A program made the translations under genes and the position numbers. The notes under the pieces were generated by a model, which did no database searches, was not told the origin of the DNA, and worked only from the letters and a program-made list of their open reading frames with translations. Shown in pieces: positions 8,887 through 17,772 of a stretch of 64,000 nt of DNA (position 1 is the stretch's first letter; every line of letters begins with the position of its first letter). The stretch is from Capnocytophaga granulosa ATCC 51502 (lineage in GTDB: Bacteria > Bacteroidota > Bacteroidia > Flavobacteriales > Flavobacteriaceae), in assembly GCF_000411115.1 (NCBI RefSeq), contig NZ_KE150253.1, positions 372,001 through 436,000 on the forward strand. Reading direction: 5' to 3'.

Positions 8887-9966
8887 ATGAAAAGATTATC
8901 CCTTATCCTCTTATCCTTATGGCTTTTTGCCTGCAAGCAAACAACCCCTATCACTGAACAGCCCATAAGCCCTGAGATAGAGACAAAGCTCTATGAGCTG
9001 CTCAAGAGAGTACCCTATGTTACCAATAGTGAGCCTCAATATAATTATTTCTATGCAAGTGAGATAATGACACCCGAAAGTATGGATAATGCTTTTGGAG
9101 AAGTGGAGGTTTCCCTTCTACCCAAGACAGTAGAGTTTAACCCCTATATCTTAGATTATTTTGGTAGTTCCTCTGTTTTAGAATCCGATAAGTTCACAGA
9201 GACCATTCATAGCCTTTCCCCAGAGGAAATTAGTCGTTATTTTGATGTACTTATATTTGTTATTGATAACAAATACTTGGAAAAGTCTAAGGAAAAACAA
9301 AGTTACCACATGTATCCATACAAGATTGTTAGCTATTTGCTCAAGGATGGACAATGGAGCAAGGGAGCAATCTTTACTGTAGAGAATGAAGAAGAGAACT
9401 TGAGAGTAACAGATGAACAAAGAGATTATTGGCGCAGTATCATCACTCCTTACCAAAAAAAATGTCAGGTAAAGGCCCCCAACGAGCTATCAGAAAGGGT
9501 AGTTCGTATAGGAGCATATGACTTAGAGCAGCAGCTCCACAGTTGCGACCTCAATGGAGATGGAAAGGCGGACATCCTTTTTTCCTTTGCCGAACAACAA
9601 GCAGGCCCTAATGCACACCGAAAGTTGGTACTGCTTCTTAGCCAGCAAGAAGAACACAAGTATAAGCTCCTGATAGCACCTGATTTTTGTTATATGGATT
9701 GGCCACTTCACCGAATTGTCTGCAAAGGGGAATATTTCACTTTGGAGTTCAAAGGAAACAATTTTCCGGCGGAGGCTTATATCACCTTCAAGTATAACAA
9801 GCATGCAGACGATTTCCTACTCCATCGCTATGGGTATATTGACCTAAGCGGAGGAGAACAAGGAGCTAAAAAGGAAGTACAACTTACCACGAAAGACTTT
9901 GGAGAGGTCTTTTTTCAAGATTTTTATATAGAAGAATTTGACCATATGATTGATGGCGAATTTTAA
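8887..9966 (+). CDS. hypothetical lipoprotein with an FG-GAP/EF-hand-like calcium motif
   Basis: This 359-residue lipoprotein (signal peptide ending LWLFACKQ) is not one I can assign to a named family. Residues ~218-232 read CDLNGDGKADILFSF, the DxNGDGxxD calcium loop typical of VCBS/FG-GAP repeats, so one metal-binding loop is likely. The remainder is mixed alpha/beta. It probably sits in the envelope. It lies 40 bases after the DUF4300 gene and may be co-transcribed. Confidence 0.7.
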   Translation: MKRLSLILLSLWLFACKQTTPITEQPISPEIETKLYELLKRVPYVTNSEPQYNYFYASEIMTPESMDNAFGEVEVSLLPKTVEFNPYILDYFGSSSVLESDKFTETIHSLSPEEISRYFDVLIFVIDNKYLEKSKEKQSYHMYPYKIVSYLLKDGQWSKGAIFTVENEEENLRVTDEQRDYWRSIITPYQKKCQVKAPNELSERVVRIGAYDLEQQLHSCDLNGDGKADILFSFAEQQAGPNAHRKLVLLLSQQEEHKYKLLIAPDFCYMDWPLHRIVCKGEYFTLEFKGNNFPAEAYITFKYNKHADDFLLHRYGYIDLSGGEQGAKKEVQLTTKDFGEVFFQDFYIEEFDHMIDGEF

Positions 9967-10067
9967 TGAATGGCGAGTATATACCAAAAAAAGAAACATT
10001 TCAACGATTGGATAGAAAGATTGAAAAAATAATCGCATTTTAACTTTTTCATTTAATTATTTATTTG

Positions 10068-10075
10068 TACTTTTG
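10068..10075 (+). promoter_or_regulatory. -7 box that fixes the start of the fused GNAT gene
   Basis: TACTTTTG fits TAnnTTTG. Because it overlaps the upstream in-frame ATG at 10065, that ATG cannot be in the mRNA; the ATG at 10095 is the likely start. Confidence 0.65.
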
Positions 10076-10094
10076 CTCTTTAAAACAAGAAATT

Positions 10095-10814
10095 ATGGCG
10101 ACAATCATTCAACCGACTCCTGCCTTGGTAGGGAAAGAGGCTAAAGAGTTTTGGAAAAAAATAGAAAATTACGAAACTTACCTTAAAGAGAAAGGAATTT
10201 CCCTTAGTCGGAAAAAGATAGAGAAAGATGCAGCTTTCTTCAAATCATTATTTAAAAAAGAAAAAACAGAGATAGATGATAATATTTCTGTTAGTTTACT
10301 CACAGAAAAGCATAAAATAAAACCTTTTGATTGTGGAAATGAACAGCTAAATGAGTTTCTCCTTCAGGAAGCACTTCCTTACAAAAAAGAATTGCTTGCT
10401 ACCACTTTTATCATAGAAAATAATGAAAGAACATTGGGCTATTATAGTCTCTTAAATGATAGCTTTCGGGTGGAAGAGACTTTCTTTGTCTCTAAGAATC
10501 AATATAGAAAGTTCTTACGAGAGCTTATTCCTTATCCCAAACGTTACTTAAGAGCAATCCCTGCTATCAAAATAGGTAGACTTGCTATTGATAAAACATA
10601 CAAAGGGAAGGGCTTGGGTAGTCTTATAATTCACAATATAATCAATGATTGTTTAGAACATAATGAAAGACAGGCATGTAGGTTAATCACTATTGATGCT
10701 TATAAGCAGTCGGTTTCTTTTTATGAGAAATTGGGTTTTATTTCTTTCACAGAAAAAGATAAAAATGAAAATATTAGACAAATGTTCCTTGATCTTTCTA
10801 AAATTCAAAACTAA
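10095..10814 (+). CDS. GNAT acetyltransferase with antitoxin-like N-terminal domain
   Basis: This 239-residue protein has two parts. Residues 1-60 (IIQPTPALVGKEAKEFWKKI ... LSRKKIEKDAAFFKSLF) resemble the small separate proteins that often precede GNAT genes in Bacteroidota and look like antitoxins (from memory; no search run). Residues ~75-239 form a GNAT domain: FDCGNEQLNEFLLQEA, then IGRLAIDKTYKGKGLGSLII (the acetyl-CoA loop) and a C-terminal VSFYEKLGFISF. GNAT toxins of the TacT/AtaT kind have the same CGN..L..FL opening. The product may be a self-neutralised toxin or simply an acetyltransferase. The M13 gene follows after 21 bases with no visible promoter. Confidence 0.75.
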   Translation: MATIIQPTPALVGKEAKEFWKKIENYETYLKEKGISLSRKKIEKDAAFFKSLFKKEKTEIDDNISVSLLTEKHKIKPFDCGNEQLNEFLLQEALPYKKELLATTFIIENNERTLGYYSLLNDSFRVEETFFVSKNQYRKFLRELIPYPKRYLRAIPAIKIGRLAIDKTYKGKGLGSLIIHNIINDCLEHNERQACRLITIDAYKQSVSFYEKLGFISFTEKDKNENIRQMFLDLSKIQN

Positions 10815-10835
10815 CAACTCAAAACTTAATAAAAT

Positions 10836-12872
10836 ATGAACAAATTTTACTTGTATTCCTGCCTTGCCCTTATGGTGGGCTGTGGCAACCCTACTAAAAA
10901 AGACAACATGAAAGAAGAAACAACCGACAAAGGTCTTGATCTCTCGGCTATGGATACTTCCGTGCGCCCGCAAGATGATTTCTATAACTACGTCAATGGG
11001 GGGTGGATGAAAACCGCCAAAATTCCTGCTGACAAACCCTCTTGGGGTACTTTCTATATGCTGAGAGAGGAAACCGATGAGCAGTGCCTTTCCCTCTTGG
11101 ATAACCTACTGAAAACCTCCTACCCCGACGGCTCTGAAGGACAAAAGATCCAAGCTATCTACAAGACCTATATGGATATGGATGCCCGTAACAAGGCCGG
11201 GTTGGAACCTCTTGAGCCTTATTTGAAGAAAATAGAGGCTATCAAAAACCTCGCTGATCTACAAGCCTATTTGGAAGAGGCTACTCCACTGGGAGAAAAT
11301 CCTGTATGTGGCTGGGGTGTGTATGCCGATATGAAAGATTCTAACCAGAATGCGGTGTATTTGAGTAATTTTGGTTTGGGATTGGGGCGTGACTACTACC
11401 AAAAACAAAGTGAAAGCAATACGGAGGCTATTAACAAATATCAGGTATTTGTAGCGGACATCTTTAAGCTTCTTGGTGATGCTAATGCCGATGAAAAGGC
11501 ACAAAAACAGGTGGCTTTTGAGAAAGACCTTGCCAAGCTTATGCTTACCAATGAGGAAGACCGTGATCCTAATCTTAGTTACAATCCTCAGACGATGAGT
11601 GAGCTTTCTAAGTTGGTAAAGAACCTCAATATCCCTGCCTTTCTTAAAAAAGTAGGGGTGAATACGGATAAGGTGATTGTAGGGGAAATACGTTTGTACA
11701 AAGAATATGACAAGTTTGTCAATGAGAAGAACCTCCCTCTACTTAAGGATTATCTCCGTTACAACTTAGTGGCGAGCAACGCGGGAAATCTAAATGGAGC
11801 TTTGGACGAACTTTCTTTTAACTTCTATAGCAAATACCTCAACGGACAGCAGGAGCAACGCCCTATGAACAAGCGTGCACTTTCTCTTATCAATGGGGTA
11901 GTAGGAGAGGCTTTCGGAAAACTCTATGTAGAGAAATATTTCCCAGCCAAGGCCAAAGAAGAAATGGTTACTTTGGTGGATTATCTTAAGAAAAGTTTCG
12001 CAGAGCATATCAAGAATGTGACTTGGATGAGCGATGCTACCAAGGAAAAAGCACTCCATAAACTCAGCACTTTCAAAGTAAAAGTAGGTTACCCTGACAA
12101 GTGGGAGGACTATTCTAAGATGTCTCTCTCTGCAGATGCTTCTCTTTTTGAAAACTTGATTAAGGTGACCCAGTGGGCTTACCAAAAAGAGTTGGATAAG
12201 GTAGGTAAGCCTGTGGATAAAACCAAGTGGGAAATGACTCCACAGACAGTCAATGCGTACTACAATCCTCTCTATAACGAAATCGTGTTCCCTGCCGCTA
12301 TTTTGCAAGCACCTTTCTTTAGTTTTGAAGCAGATCCTGCTGTGAACTTCGGGGGAATAGGAGCTGTAATTGGTCACGAGATTACTCATGGTTTTGATGA
12401 TAGTGGAGCCCAATTTGACGCAGATGGAAATTTACAAAACTGGTGGACCCCTGCCGATAAAGAAAATTTTGAAAAGGTAACCAAAGCCTTGGCGGCTCAG
12501 TTTGACAAATATGAACCTGTAAAGGGTGTCTTTGTCAATGGTACTTTTACCAATGGGGAGAACATTGCTGACCTTGGAGGGGTGAATATAGCCTTTGATG
12601 CGCTCCAAATGTATCTCAAAGATCATGGTGCTGTGGCAGACATCAGTGGGTATAACCAAAATCAACGTTTCTTCCTCTCTTGGGCAACTGTATGGCGTAC
12701 GCTCTCTACGGATCAGTTTATGACCAATCAGGTAAAGACAGACCCTCATACCCCAGGCTATTTCCGTGCTTTTGCTCCTCTGACTAATGTAGATGCTTGG
12801 TACAAAGCCTTTGATGTGAAAGAAGGTGATAAGCTCTATCGCAAGCCAGAAGACCGCGTAAAAATATGGTAG
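10836..12872 (+). CDS. M13 family metallopeptidase lipoprotein
   Basis: This complete 678-residue M13 zinc endopeptidase begins with a lipoprotein signal (LALMVGC, then GNPTKKDN). The N-terminal M13 domain starts AMDTSVRPQDDFYNYVNGGWM. The catalytic domain has VNAYYNP, the zinc motif HEITH at residues 514-518 and the third ligand in ENIADLGG (Glu575). Its length is the family norm. It should cleave short peptides at the cell envelope. It is one of three close paralogues in 16 kb (also 1 and 13866), probably by duplication. Confidence 0.96.
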   Translation: MNKFYLYSCLALMVGCGNPTKKDNMKEETTDKGLDLSAMDTSVRPQDDFYNYVNGGWMKTAKIPADKPSWGTFYMLREETDEQCLSLLDNLLKTSYPDGSEGQKIQAIYKTYMDMDARNKAGLEPLEPYLKKIEAIKNLADLQAYLEEATPLGENPVCGWGVYADMKDSNQNAVYLSNFGLGLGRDYYQKQSESNTEAINKYQVFVADIFKLLGDANADEKAQKQVAFEKDLAKLMLTNEEDRDPNLSYNPQTMSELSKLVKNLNIPAFLKKVGVNTDKVIVGEIRLYKEYDKFVNEKNLPLLKDYLRYNLVASNAGNLNGALDELSFNFYSKYLNGQQEQRPMNKRALSLINGVVGEAFGKLYVEKYFPAKAKEEMVTLVDYLKKSFAEHIKNVTWMSDATKEKALHKLSTFKVKVGYPDKWEDYSKMSLSADASLFENLIKVTQWAYQKELDKVGKPVDKTKWEMTPQTVNAYYNPLYNEIVFPAAILQAPFFSFEADPAVNFGGIGAVIGHEITHGFDDSGAQFDADGNLQNWWTPADKENFEKVTKALAAQFDKYEPVKGVFVNGTFTNGENIADLGGVNIAFDALQMYLKDHGAVADISGYNQNQRFFLSWATVWRTLSTDQFMTNQVKTDPHTPGYFRAFAPLTNVDAWYKAFDVKEGDKLYRKPEDRVKIW

Positions 12873-12893
12873 GCTCTTTTTAAAACAAAAGAT

Positions 12894-12935
12894 AAAAAGT
12901 AAAAGGTAAAACACTATAACCTTTTACTTTTTTAT
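12894..12935 (+). terminator. rho-independent terminator after the second M13 gene
   Basis: AAAAAGTAAAAGGT at 12894-12907 pairs perfectly with 12919-12932, followed by T residues. The 14-bp stem lies 20 bases after the stop. Confidence 0.75.
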
Positions 12936-12974
12936 TTATAAAAGGATTAATACCTAACAAATAATTTAAAAGAA

Positions 12975-13388
12975 ATGAAATCCTATCTTATTTCAACGAT
13001 AACTGATTTTATTGATGCGCCTATTGCATTGGTATATGACATTGTTACAGATAATAGTAATTTTCAGTGGCGAGAGGAAGTTAAAGATATAGAGCTGTTG
13101 GAAGAAGGTTTTATTGAATATTACAAGGCAGGAGGGTATACACTCTTTAGTAATATTCGAAAGATAGAAAACGAGTATTATGCCTTTACAATGCAGCATA
13201 AGCTATTCATTGGAGAATGGGAAGGGAAGTTTGAATCTTATAAGGGAGGTACTAAAATCTGTTTTCAAGAGAAGATACATATCAAGAATTTCTTTTTGAG
13301 GCTTATGGCTCCTCTTTTTTGGAATTTGAAACGTATACAACAGAACTATATTACAGCGTTAAAAGTAAAAGTATATGCAAACAAATAA
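12975..13388 (+). CDS. SRPBCC family protein (START/polyketide-cyclase-like)
   Basis: This 137-residue protein has the SRPBCC pattern: a first strand ISTITDFIDAPIALVYDIVTD, a middle set of beta strands, and a long C-terminal helix (LRLMAPLFWNLKRIQQNYITALK). Such small helix-grip proteins bind hydrophobic ligands; the ligand here is unknown. Its end overlaps the next gene by 14 bases, so the two are translationally linked. Confidence 0.7.
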   Translation: MKSYLISTITDFIDAPIALVYDIVTDNSNFQWREEVKDIELLEEGFIEYYKAGGYTLFSNIRKIENEYYAFTMQHKLFIGEWEGKFESYKGGTKICFQEKIHIKNFFLRLMAPLFWNLKRIQQNYITALKVKVYANK

Positions 13389-13794
13389 GCACTTACATCT
13401 ATGGTTTCCAACGATGGGGCTACATGCCTTGCATCAAGTAGAAGAGAGTATATCCTTTTGGCAATGGTATATTGACTTTGTAGATAAAATACCTTCTTGG
13501 CTACAACTTCCGAGAATCTCGGAGAATGCACATTTGGCGAATGCTCACCCTGAATATTTCATAGGAGCCTCCATAGGACAACTTGCGTTAGTCGCTCTTG
13601 TTGCTTTTTTGTGCCGAAGGAGCGAAAAAGCCACGAGAATTGCTCTCGGAGTATATCTTATAGAACTTAGCTTCTTTCTGATATGGCATATTCTGATAAG
13701 CTATTTTACTCATTCTTATTCTCCTGTAATGGTAACTTGTCTTATAGGTGTGTATCTTATCCCTAAATGGATTTATCAAGTAGTGAAAAAATAA
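13375..13794 (+). CDS. HXXEE domain membrane protein
   Basis: This 139-residue protein has the defining motif in LHALHQVEE (about residues 17-25), and after a hydrophilic stretch three hydrophobic segments (about 62-80, 88-108 and 115-133). This fits the HXXEE family of small integral membrane proteins whose paired Glu and His residues may bind metal. Function unknown. It overlaps the SRPBCC gene upstream. Confidence 0.8.
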   Translation: MQTNKHLHLWFPTMGLHALHQVEESISFWQWYIDFVDKIPSWLQLPRISENAHLANAHPEYFIGASIGQLALVALVAFLCRRSEKATRIALGVYLIELSFFLIWHILISYFTHSYSPVMVTCLIGVYLIPKWIYQVVKK

Positions 13795-13829
13795 TACTAC
13801 TTTGTTTTGCATAGTACCTTTTAAATTCG

Positions 13830-13837
13830 TAACTTTG
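13830..13837 (+). promoter_or_regulatory. -7 box of the third M13 gene
   Basis: TAACTTTG fits TAnnTTTG, with TTTG at 13806-13809 as the -33 element (20-base spacer). The ATG is 29 bases downstream. Confidence 0.7.
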
Positions 13838-13865
13838 CGGGGTAATTAAAAATCATTTTTCTACC

Positions 13866-15911
13866 ATGAAAAAAATCAACTTCAAAATGGGTTGGCTCAC
13901 TTGTCTCACCATGGTGATGGCTTGTGGTAATTCCAACAAAGAAGAAGCCCCTAAAGTGTTTGCTGAAAAAGGACTTGAACTCTCCGCTATGGATACACAG
14001 CTGCGTCCGGGAGATGATTTCTATAACTACGTCAATGGGAACTGGATGAAAACAGCCAAAATCCCTGCCGATAAGCCTGCTTGGGGTTCTTTCTATATGC
14101 TTATGGACAAAACCGATGAGCAGTGCCTTTCTATCCTTGATGACCTTCTTAAAAAAGAATATCCTAAGGGAAGTGAAGGGGAGAAGATACAAACACTCTA
14201 TAGGGAATATATTTCTTGGGATAAGCGTAATGCTGATGGGTTGAAGCCCTTAGAGGCATATCTCCAAAAAATTGATGCCATAGCGTCTTTAGCAGATTTA
14301 CAAAACTATTTGGAAGAGATAACCCCTAAGCGCGCCAATTATATCTGTCCTGTAGGTGTATATACCGATATGAAGGACTCTAAGATGAATGCTGTATATT
14401 TGGGGAATTTTAACCTGGGGTTGGGCAAGGATTACTACCAAAAGGAACACCCTAGCAATACGGAAGCCTTAGCAAAGTACCAAGACTATGTTGCGGCCAT
14501 TTTTAGAATGCTTAACGATAGTAATCCACAGCAGAAAGCAAAGCAAATTGTGGCTTTTGAGAAAAATATAGCCCACTATATGCTTACAAACGAACAAGAG
14601 AACAATCCAAATCTTAGCTATAACCCTGTAACAATAGAAGAATTGGGGGACATGGTAAAAAACCTTCGTTTGCCTGAATTACTTGAAAAAGTGGGAGTTC
14701 ATACCGATAAGGTAATTCTCACTGAAATAGGCCTCTATAGGCAATATGATACTTTCATTAATGAGAAAAATCTACCTCTGATTAAGGATTATCTTAGATA
14801 TAAACTGGTGGCTATCAATAGTAACTACCTCACCCAAGAGCTTAATGACCTTACTTTTGATTTCTATAACAAATACCTTATGGGACAGCAGGAGCAACGC
14901 TCTATGGACAAGCGTGCTATGGAACTGATCAATGGAATCTTAGGAGAGGCCTTCGGTAAGCTCTATGTAGAGAAATACTTTCCTGAAAAAGCCAAGGAAG
15001 AAATGCTTACCCTAATAGATTATCTAAAGAAAAGTTTCGCCAAGCACATCAAGGAAGTAACTTGGATGAGCGATGCTACTAAGGAGAAAGCTATGGAAAA
15101 ACTCAATAAGTTCTCTGTAAAGGTGGGGTATCCTGACAAGTGGAAGGATTATTCTCAGCTTACTATAAGTGCTCAAGTCTCTCTTTTTGAGAATATTACA
15201 CAGGTCAGTCTGTGGGCTTTTCAGAAGGCTATAGCAAAAGTAGGAAAAGAGGTAGATAAAACCGAATGGGTGCTTCCTCCTCAGACAGTGAATGCTTATT
15301 ATGACCCTACTAATAATGAGATTGTTTTCCCAGCGGGTATTCTTCAACCGCCTTTCTTTAGTTTTGAGGCCGATCCAGCAGTGAACTTTGGAGGCATCGG
15401 CGGGGTGATTGGCCATGAAATGACCCATGGATTTGATATTAGTGGAGCTGAGTTTGATGCTGATGGGAATCTACAGAATTGGTGGGCACCTGCCGATAAA
15501 GAGCGCTTCCAAAAAGTAACAGACGCTTTGGCTAAACAATATGACAAATATGAGCCTGTAAAGGGTATTTTTGTGAATGGTACCATGACCAATGTAGAGA
15601 ATATTGCTGATCTCGGAGGGGTAAATATCGCCTTTGATGCGCTTGAAATGTATCTCAAAGATCATGGCAGAGTAGCCGATATCAGTGGGTATAACCAAAA
15701 CCAACGTTTTTTCCTCTCTTGGGCAACCGTATGGCGTACACTTGCTTCTGAGCCATACTTGATTAATCAAGTAAAGGTAGACCCTCACTCCCCAGATTAT
15801 CTCCGTGCCTTCGCTCCACTAACCAACATAGATGCTTGGTATAAAGCCTTTGATGTAAAAGAAGGTGATAAGCTCTATCGCAAAGTAGAAGACCGCGTAA
15901 AAATATGGTAA
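13866..15911 (+). CDS. M13 family metallopeptidase lipoprotein
   Basis: This 681-residue complete M13 zinc endopeptidase has a lipoprotein signal ending TMVMAC, followed by GNSNKEEAP; the K-E-E tract resembles the Capnocytophaga surface-export signal. The zinc motif HEMTH is at 517-521, and the third ligand region reads ENIADLGG after the variant VNGTMTNV (the paralogues have TFTNG/TFTSG). It ends in RVKIW like the other two. It has its own promoter, so the paralogues can be regulated separately. It converges on the DUF4302 gene. Confidence 0.96.
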   Translation: MKKINFKMGWLTCLTMVMACGNSNKEEAPKVFAEKGLELSAMDTQLRPGDDFYNYVNGNWMKTAKIPADKPAWGSFYMLMDKTDEQCLSILDDLLKKEYPKGSEGEKIQTLYREYISWDKRNADGLKPLEAYLQKIDAIASLADLQNYLEEITPKRANYICPVGVYTDMKDSKMNAVYLGNFNLGLGKDYYQKEHPSNTEALAKYQDYVAAIFRMLNDSNPQQKAKQIVAFEKNIAHYMLTNEQENNPNLSYNPVTIEELGDMVKNLRLPELLEKVGVHTDKVILTEIGLYRQYDTFINEKNLPLIKDYLRYKLVAINSNYLTQELNDLTFDFYNKYLMGQQEQRSMDKRAMELINGILGEAFGKLYVEKYFPEKAKEEMLTLIDYLKKSFAKHIKEVTWMSDATKEKAMEKLNKFSVKVGYPDKWKDYSQLTISAQVSLFENITQVSLWAFQKAIAKVGKEVDKTEWVLPPQTVNAYYDPTNNEIVFPAGILQPPFFSFEADPAVNFGGIGGVIGHEMTHGFDISGAEFDADGNLQNWWAPADKERFQKVTDALAKQYDKYEPVKGIFVNGTMTNVENIADLGGVNIAFDALEMYLKDHGRVADISGYNQNQRFFLSWATVWRTLASEPYLINQVKVDPHSPDYLRAFAPLTNIDAWYKAFDVKEGDKLYRKVEDRVKIW

Positions 15912-16068
15912 TAGTGACGAGTGACTAATGACGAGTGACTAGTGACAAATGACAAATGACGAGTGACAAATGACAAATGACGAGTGACAAATGACGAGTG
16001 ACAAATGACAAGTGACGAGTGACTATCCCTATTGAGGGTATTTGTCACTCGTCACTTGTCACTCATCA
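15912..16068. repeat. TGACNAR repeat array forming a large hairpin between convergent genes
   Basis: About 18 degenerate heptamers (GTGACGA, ATGACAA and variants) run from the M13 stop to ~16025. They are followed after a TATCCCTATTGAGGGTA mini-hairpin by their reverse complements (TCACTCG, TCACTTG) up to the stop of the minus-strand gene. The fold would serve both converging transcripts. Confidence 0.75.
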
Positions 16069-16071
16069 CTA

Positions 16072-17769
16072 TTATTGTTCTTGTGTATAGAACCAAATAT
16101 CAGGATTCTTGACGCTAGTCCAGCCTAAGGTACCACGGCCGTAGTCGGTCATGGTGTAGGGGGCATTGTCGGTAAAGATTTTCACTAAGGGTTCTAAGTA
16201 GGAATAGTATTTCCAATTCGTGTTTTCGTTAAGGTCTGTTTTCTCTACCAGATTGAATTGGTTGGCATCACAGGCTACACCGAGGTAATCCATGTTGAGT
16301 ACGGCATTCACATTGGTGCTACTACCTCCCGCGGTAGGAGTGCGGGTAAGATAGAAGTGGAAACCAGCGGCACTGCCTTGTTTGCCAAAGTAAATCATAG
16401 GATTGAGTACTTCCCTTACCCGAACATTGTTCACTGTACGAGTACGACGCTTTACGCTGTTATAGGCCGTTAGCATAGCATCACAAACGTAGTTGGTAGC
16501 AAAGTTGATCGTAGTGCGTTTGGTGGCAAAGTTGTACGGCAAGCGAGGTAGGCGAGGGGTGGAGAGAAAGCGCACTTGGCTGTTCTTGGTACTTACCCAT
16601 AGGTATTGCTTACCATCTTGATTCACATCGGTGAGTTCATAGGGGGCGTACTTTACAAGGGCTTCTACCAAGGGGTAAAGTTGGGCAAAGACGTTCCAGT
16701 TGAGGCTACGGACACCCTCCACTATATTGACTTGGTTAGGCTTGCCCACAACAGGAAGAAAGTCTAACACATAGCGGGTAGTGGCATTCTGGTAGAAACT
16801 AAAGGTAATGCCTGATTCCTCAGTATTGAAGCCCAAGCGTACCAGAGGGGTGGTGCTATAAGGAGTACTACTATAGGAAAAGTTCTTATACTGCTGATAG
16901 AGTCGAGTAAAGACAGCATTAGCAGCACAATCCTCTTCGGAGAGGTTCAGCCAAAGCGAGCGTGCTGCAAAGTCGTAGGGGAGTGTATAGCTTAGAGCCG
17001 CCTTATAATTGCCATCGGGAGTGGAAAGCTCTTGGTTGTCCTCTGAAAGGTTTAGCTCTGAAAAGGTATATCCCTCTATGGAGGTAGGCTCATAGAGCTT
17101 TAGTCCGCTCTCGGTATAGGCATAGGCTACACGCTGGGAGTCACCCTCCCAAGAGAAAGTCAGCTGATGTAGGGTAGGGTGTAGGGTAAGGCTTACCTGC
17201 TTTTGGTTGATGGTTATAGGGGCGATACCTACGCTCTTTAACAAGGCGGCTTTCTCGCGTATTTTCTCCAGATAGGTGGTTTTATCTCCCTTGAAAGGAG
17301 AGAGTGTGATAAGGTTGTTGGAGCGCTTGCCACGTAGGGAAAACACCCCGTCCTTATAGGACTGGATTTCAAACTGGTTATCTCCCTCCTTACCATGAGG
17401 AAAGAGGAAAGAGGGTTCTACAAAGTAGTGCAATACCTTATTGTAAGTATCAAAGGAAAGGATCGCCTTCTCCCCGAAGAGGAGCGAGTAGTCGGAAGTC
17501 TCTTCAGTAGGGAGTTCTTCTGAGGCTGCTGTTACCTTGCCATGGGCGAAGGAGACTAAGACATTGTGCCCCCCATAGGCTTGTTCCTCGCCAGCATAGA
17601 GGGTGAGCAGCCATTGGGGTGTTCCCTCAAGAGTGGCGGCATAGTCGGAAAGGGTCTGGTTGGTGCGCTGTACATAGCTGGCACCTTCTCCGTAGACAGC
17701 TTCTTCTTTTTGGCTACAAGCGGCCAAGAGAAGCAGGGATGAAAGGAGTATATAGGATTGTTTTTTCAT
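16072..17769 (-). CDS. DUF4302 domain lipoprotein
   Basis: This 565-residue lipoprotein has a signal ending LLLAAC followed by SQKEEAVYG. The SQKEE after the Cys fits the surface-export signal of Capnocytophaga lipoproteins. The N-terminal half (GTPQWLLTLYAGEEQAYGG...) is typical of DUF4302, and two similar C-terminal modules follow, each with a YAPYELTD- or NAPYTMTD-like end (about 375 and 540). DUF4302 proteins are usually found with a SusC/SusD pair and a zinc metallohydrolase, exactly as here; the substrate is unknown. It is the last gene of that operon, 3 bases after the upstream gene. Confidence 0.85.
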   Translation of the reverse strand: MKKQSYILLSSLLLLAACSQKEEAVYGEGASYVQRTNQTLSDYAATLEGTPQWLLTLYAGEEQAYGGHNVLVSFAHGKVTAASEELPTEETSDYSLLFGEKAILSFDTYNKVLHYFVEPSFLFPHGKEGDNQFEIQSYKDGVFSLRGKRSNNLITLSPFKGDKTTYLEKIREKAALLKSVGIAPITINQKQVSLTLHPTLHQLTFSWEGDSQRVAYAYTESGLKLYEPTSIEGYTFSELNLSEDNQELSTPDGNYKAALSYTLPYDFAARSLWLNLSEEDCAANAVFTRLYQQYKNFSYSSTPYSTTPLVRLGFNTEESGITFSFYQNATTRYVLDFLPVVGKPNQVNIVEGVRSLNWNVFAQLYPLVEALVKYAPYELTDVNQDGKQYLWVSTKNSQVRFLSTPRLPRLPYNFATKRTTINFATNYVCDAMLTAYNSVKRRTRTVNNVRVREVLNPMIYFGKQGSAAGFHFYLTRTPTAGGSSTNVNAVLNMDYLGVACDANQFNLVEKTDLNENTNWKYYSYLEPLVKIFTDNAPYTMTDYGRGTLGWTSVKNPDIWFYTQEQ

Positions 17770-17772
17770 AAG

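Noticed and set aside
15912..16068. A CRISPR array
   Set aside because: Units are 7 bp, degenerate, without spacers of constant length, and there are no cas genes nearby.
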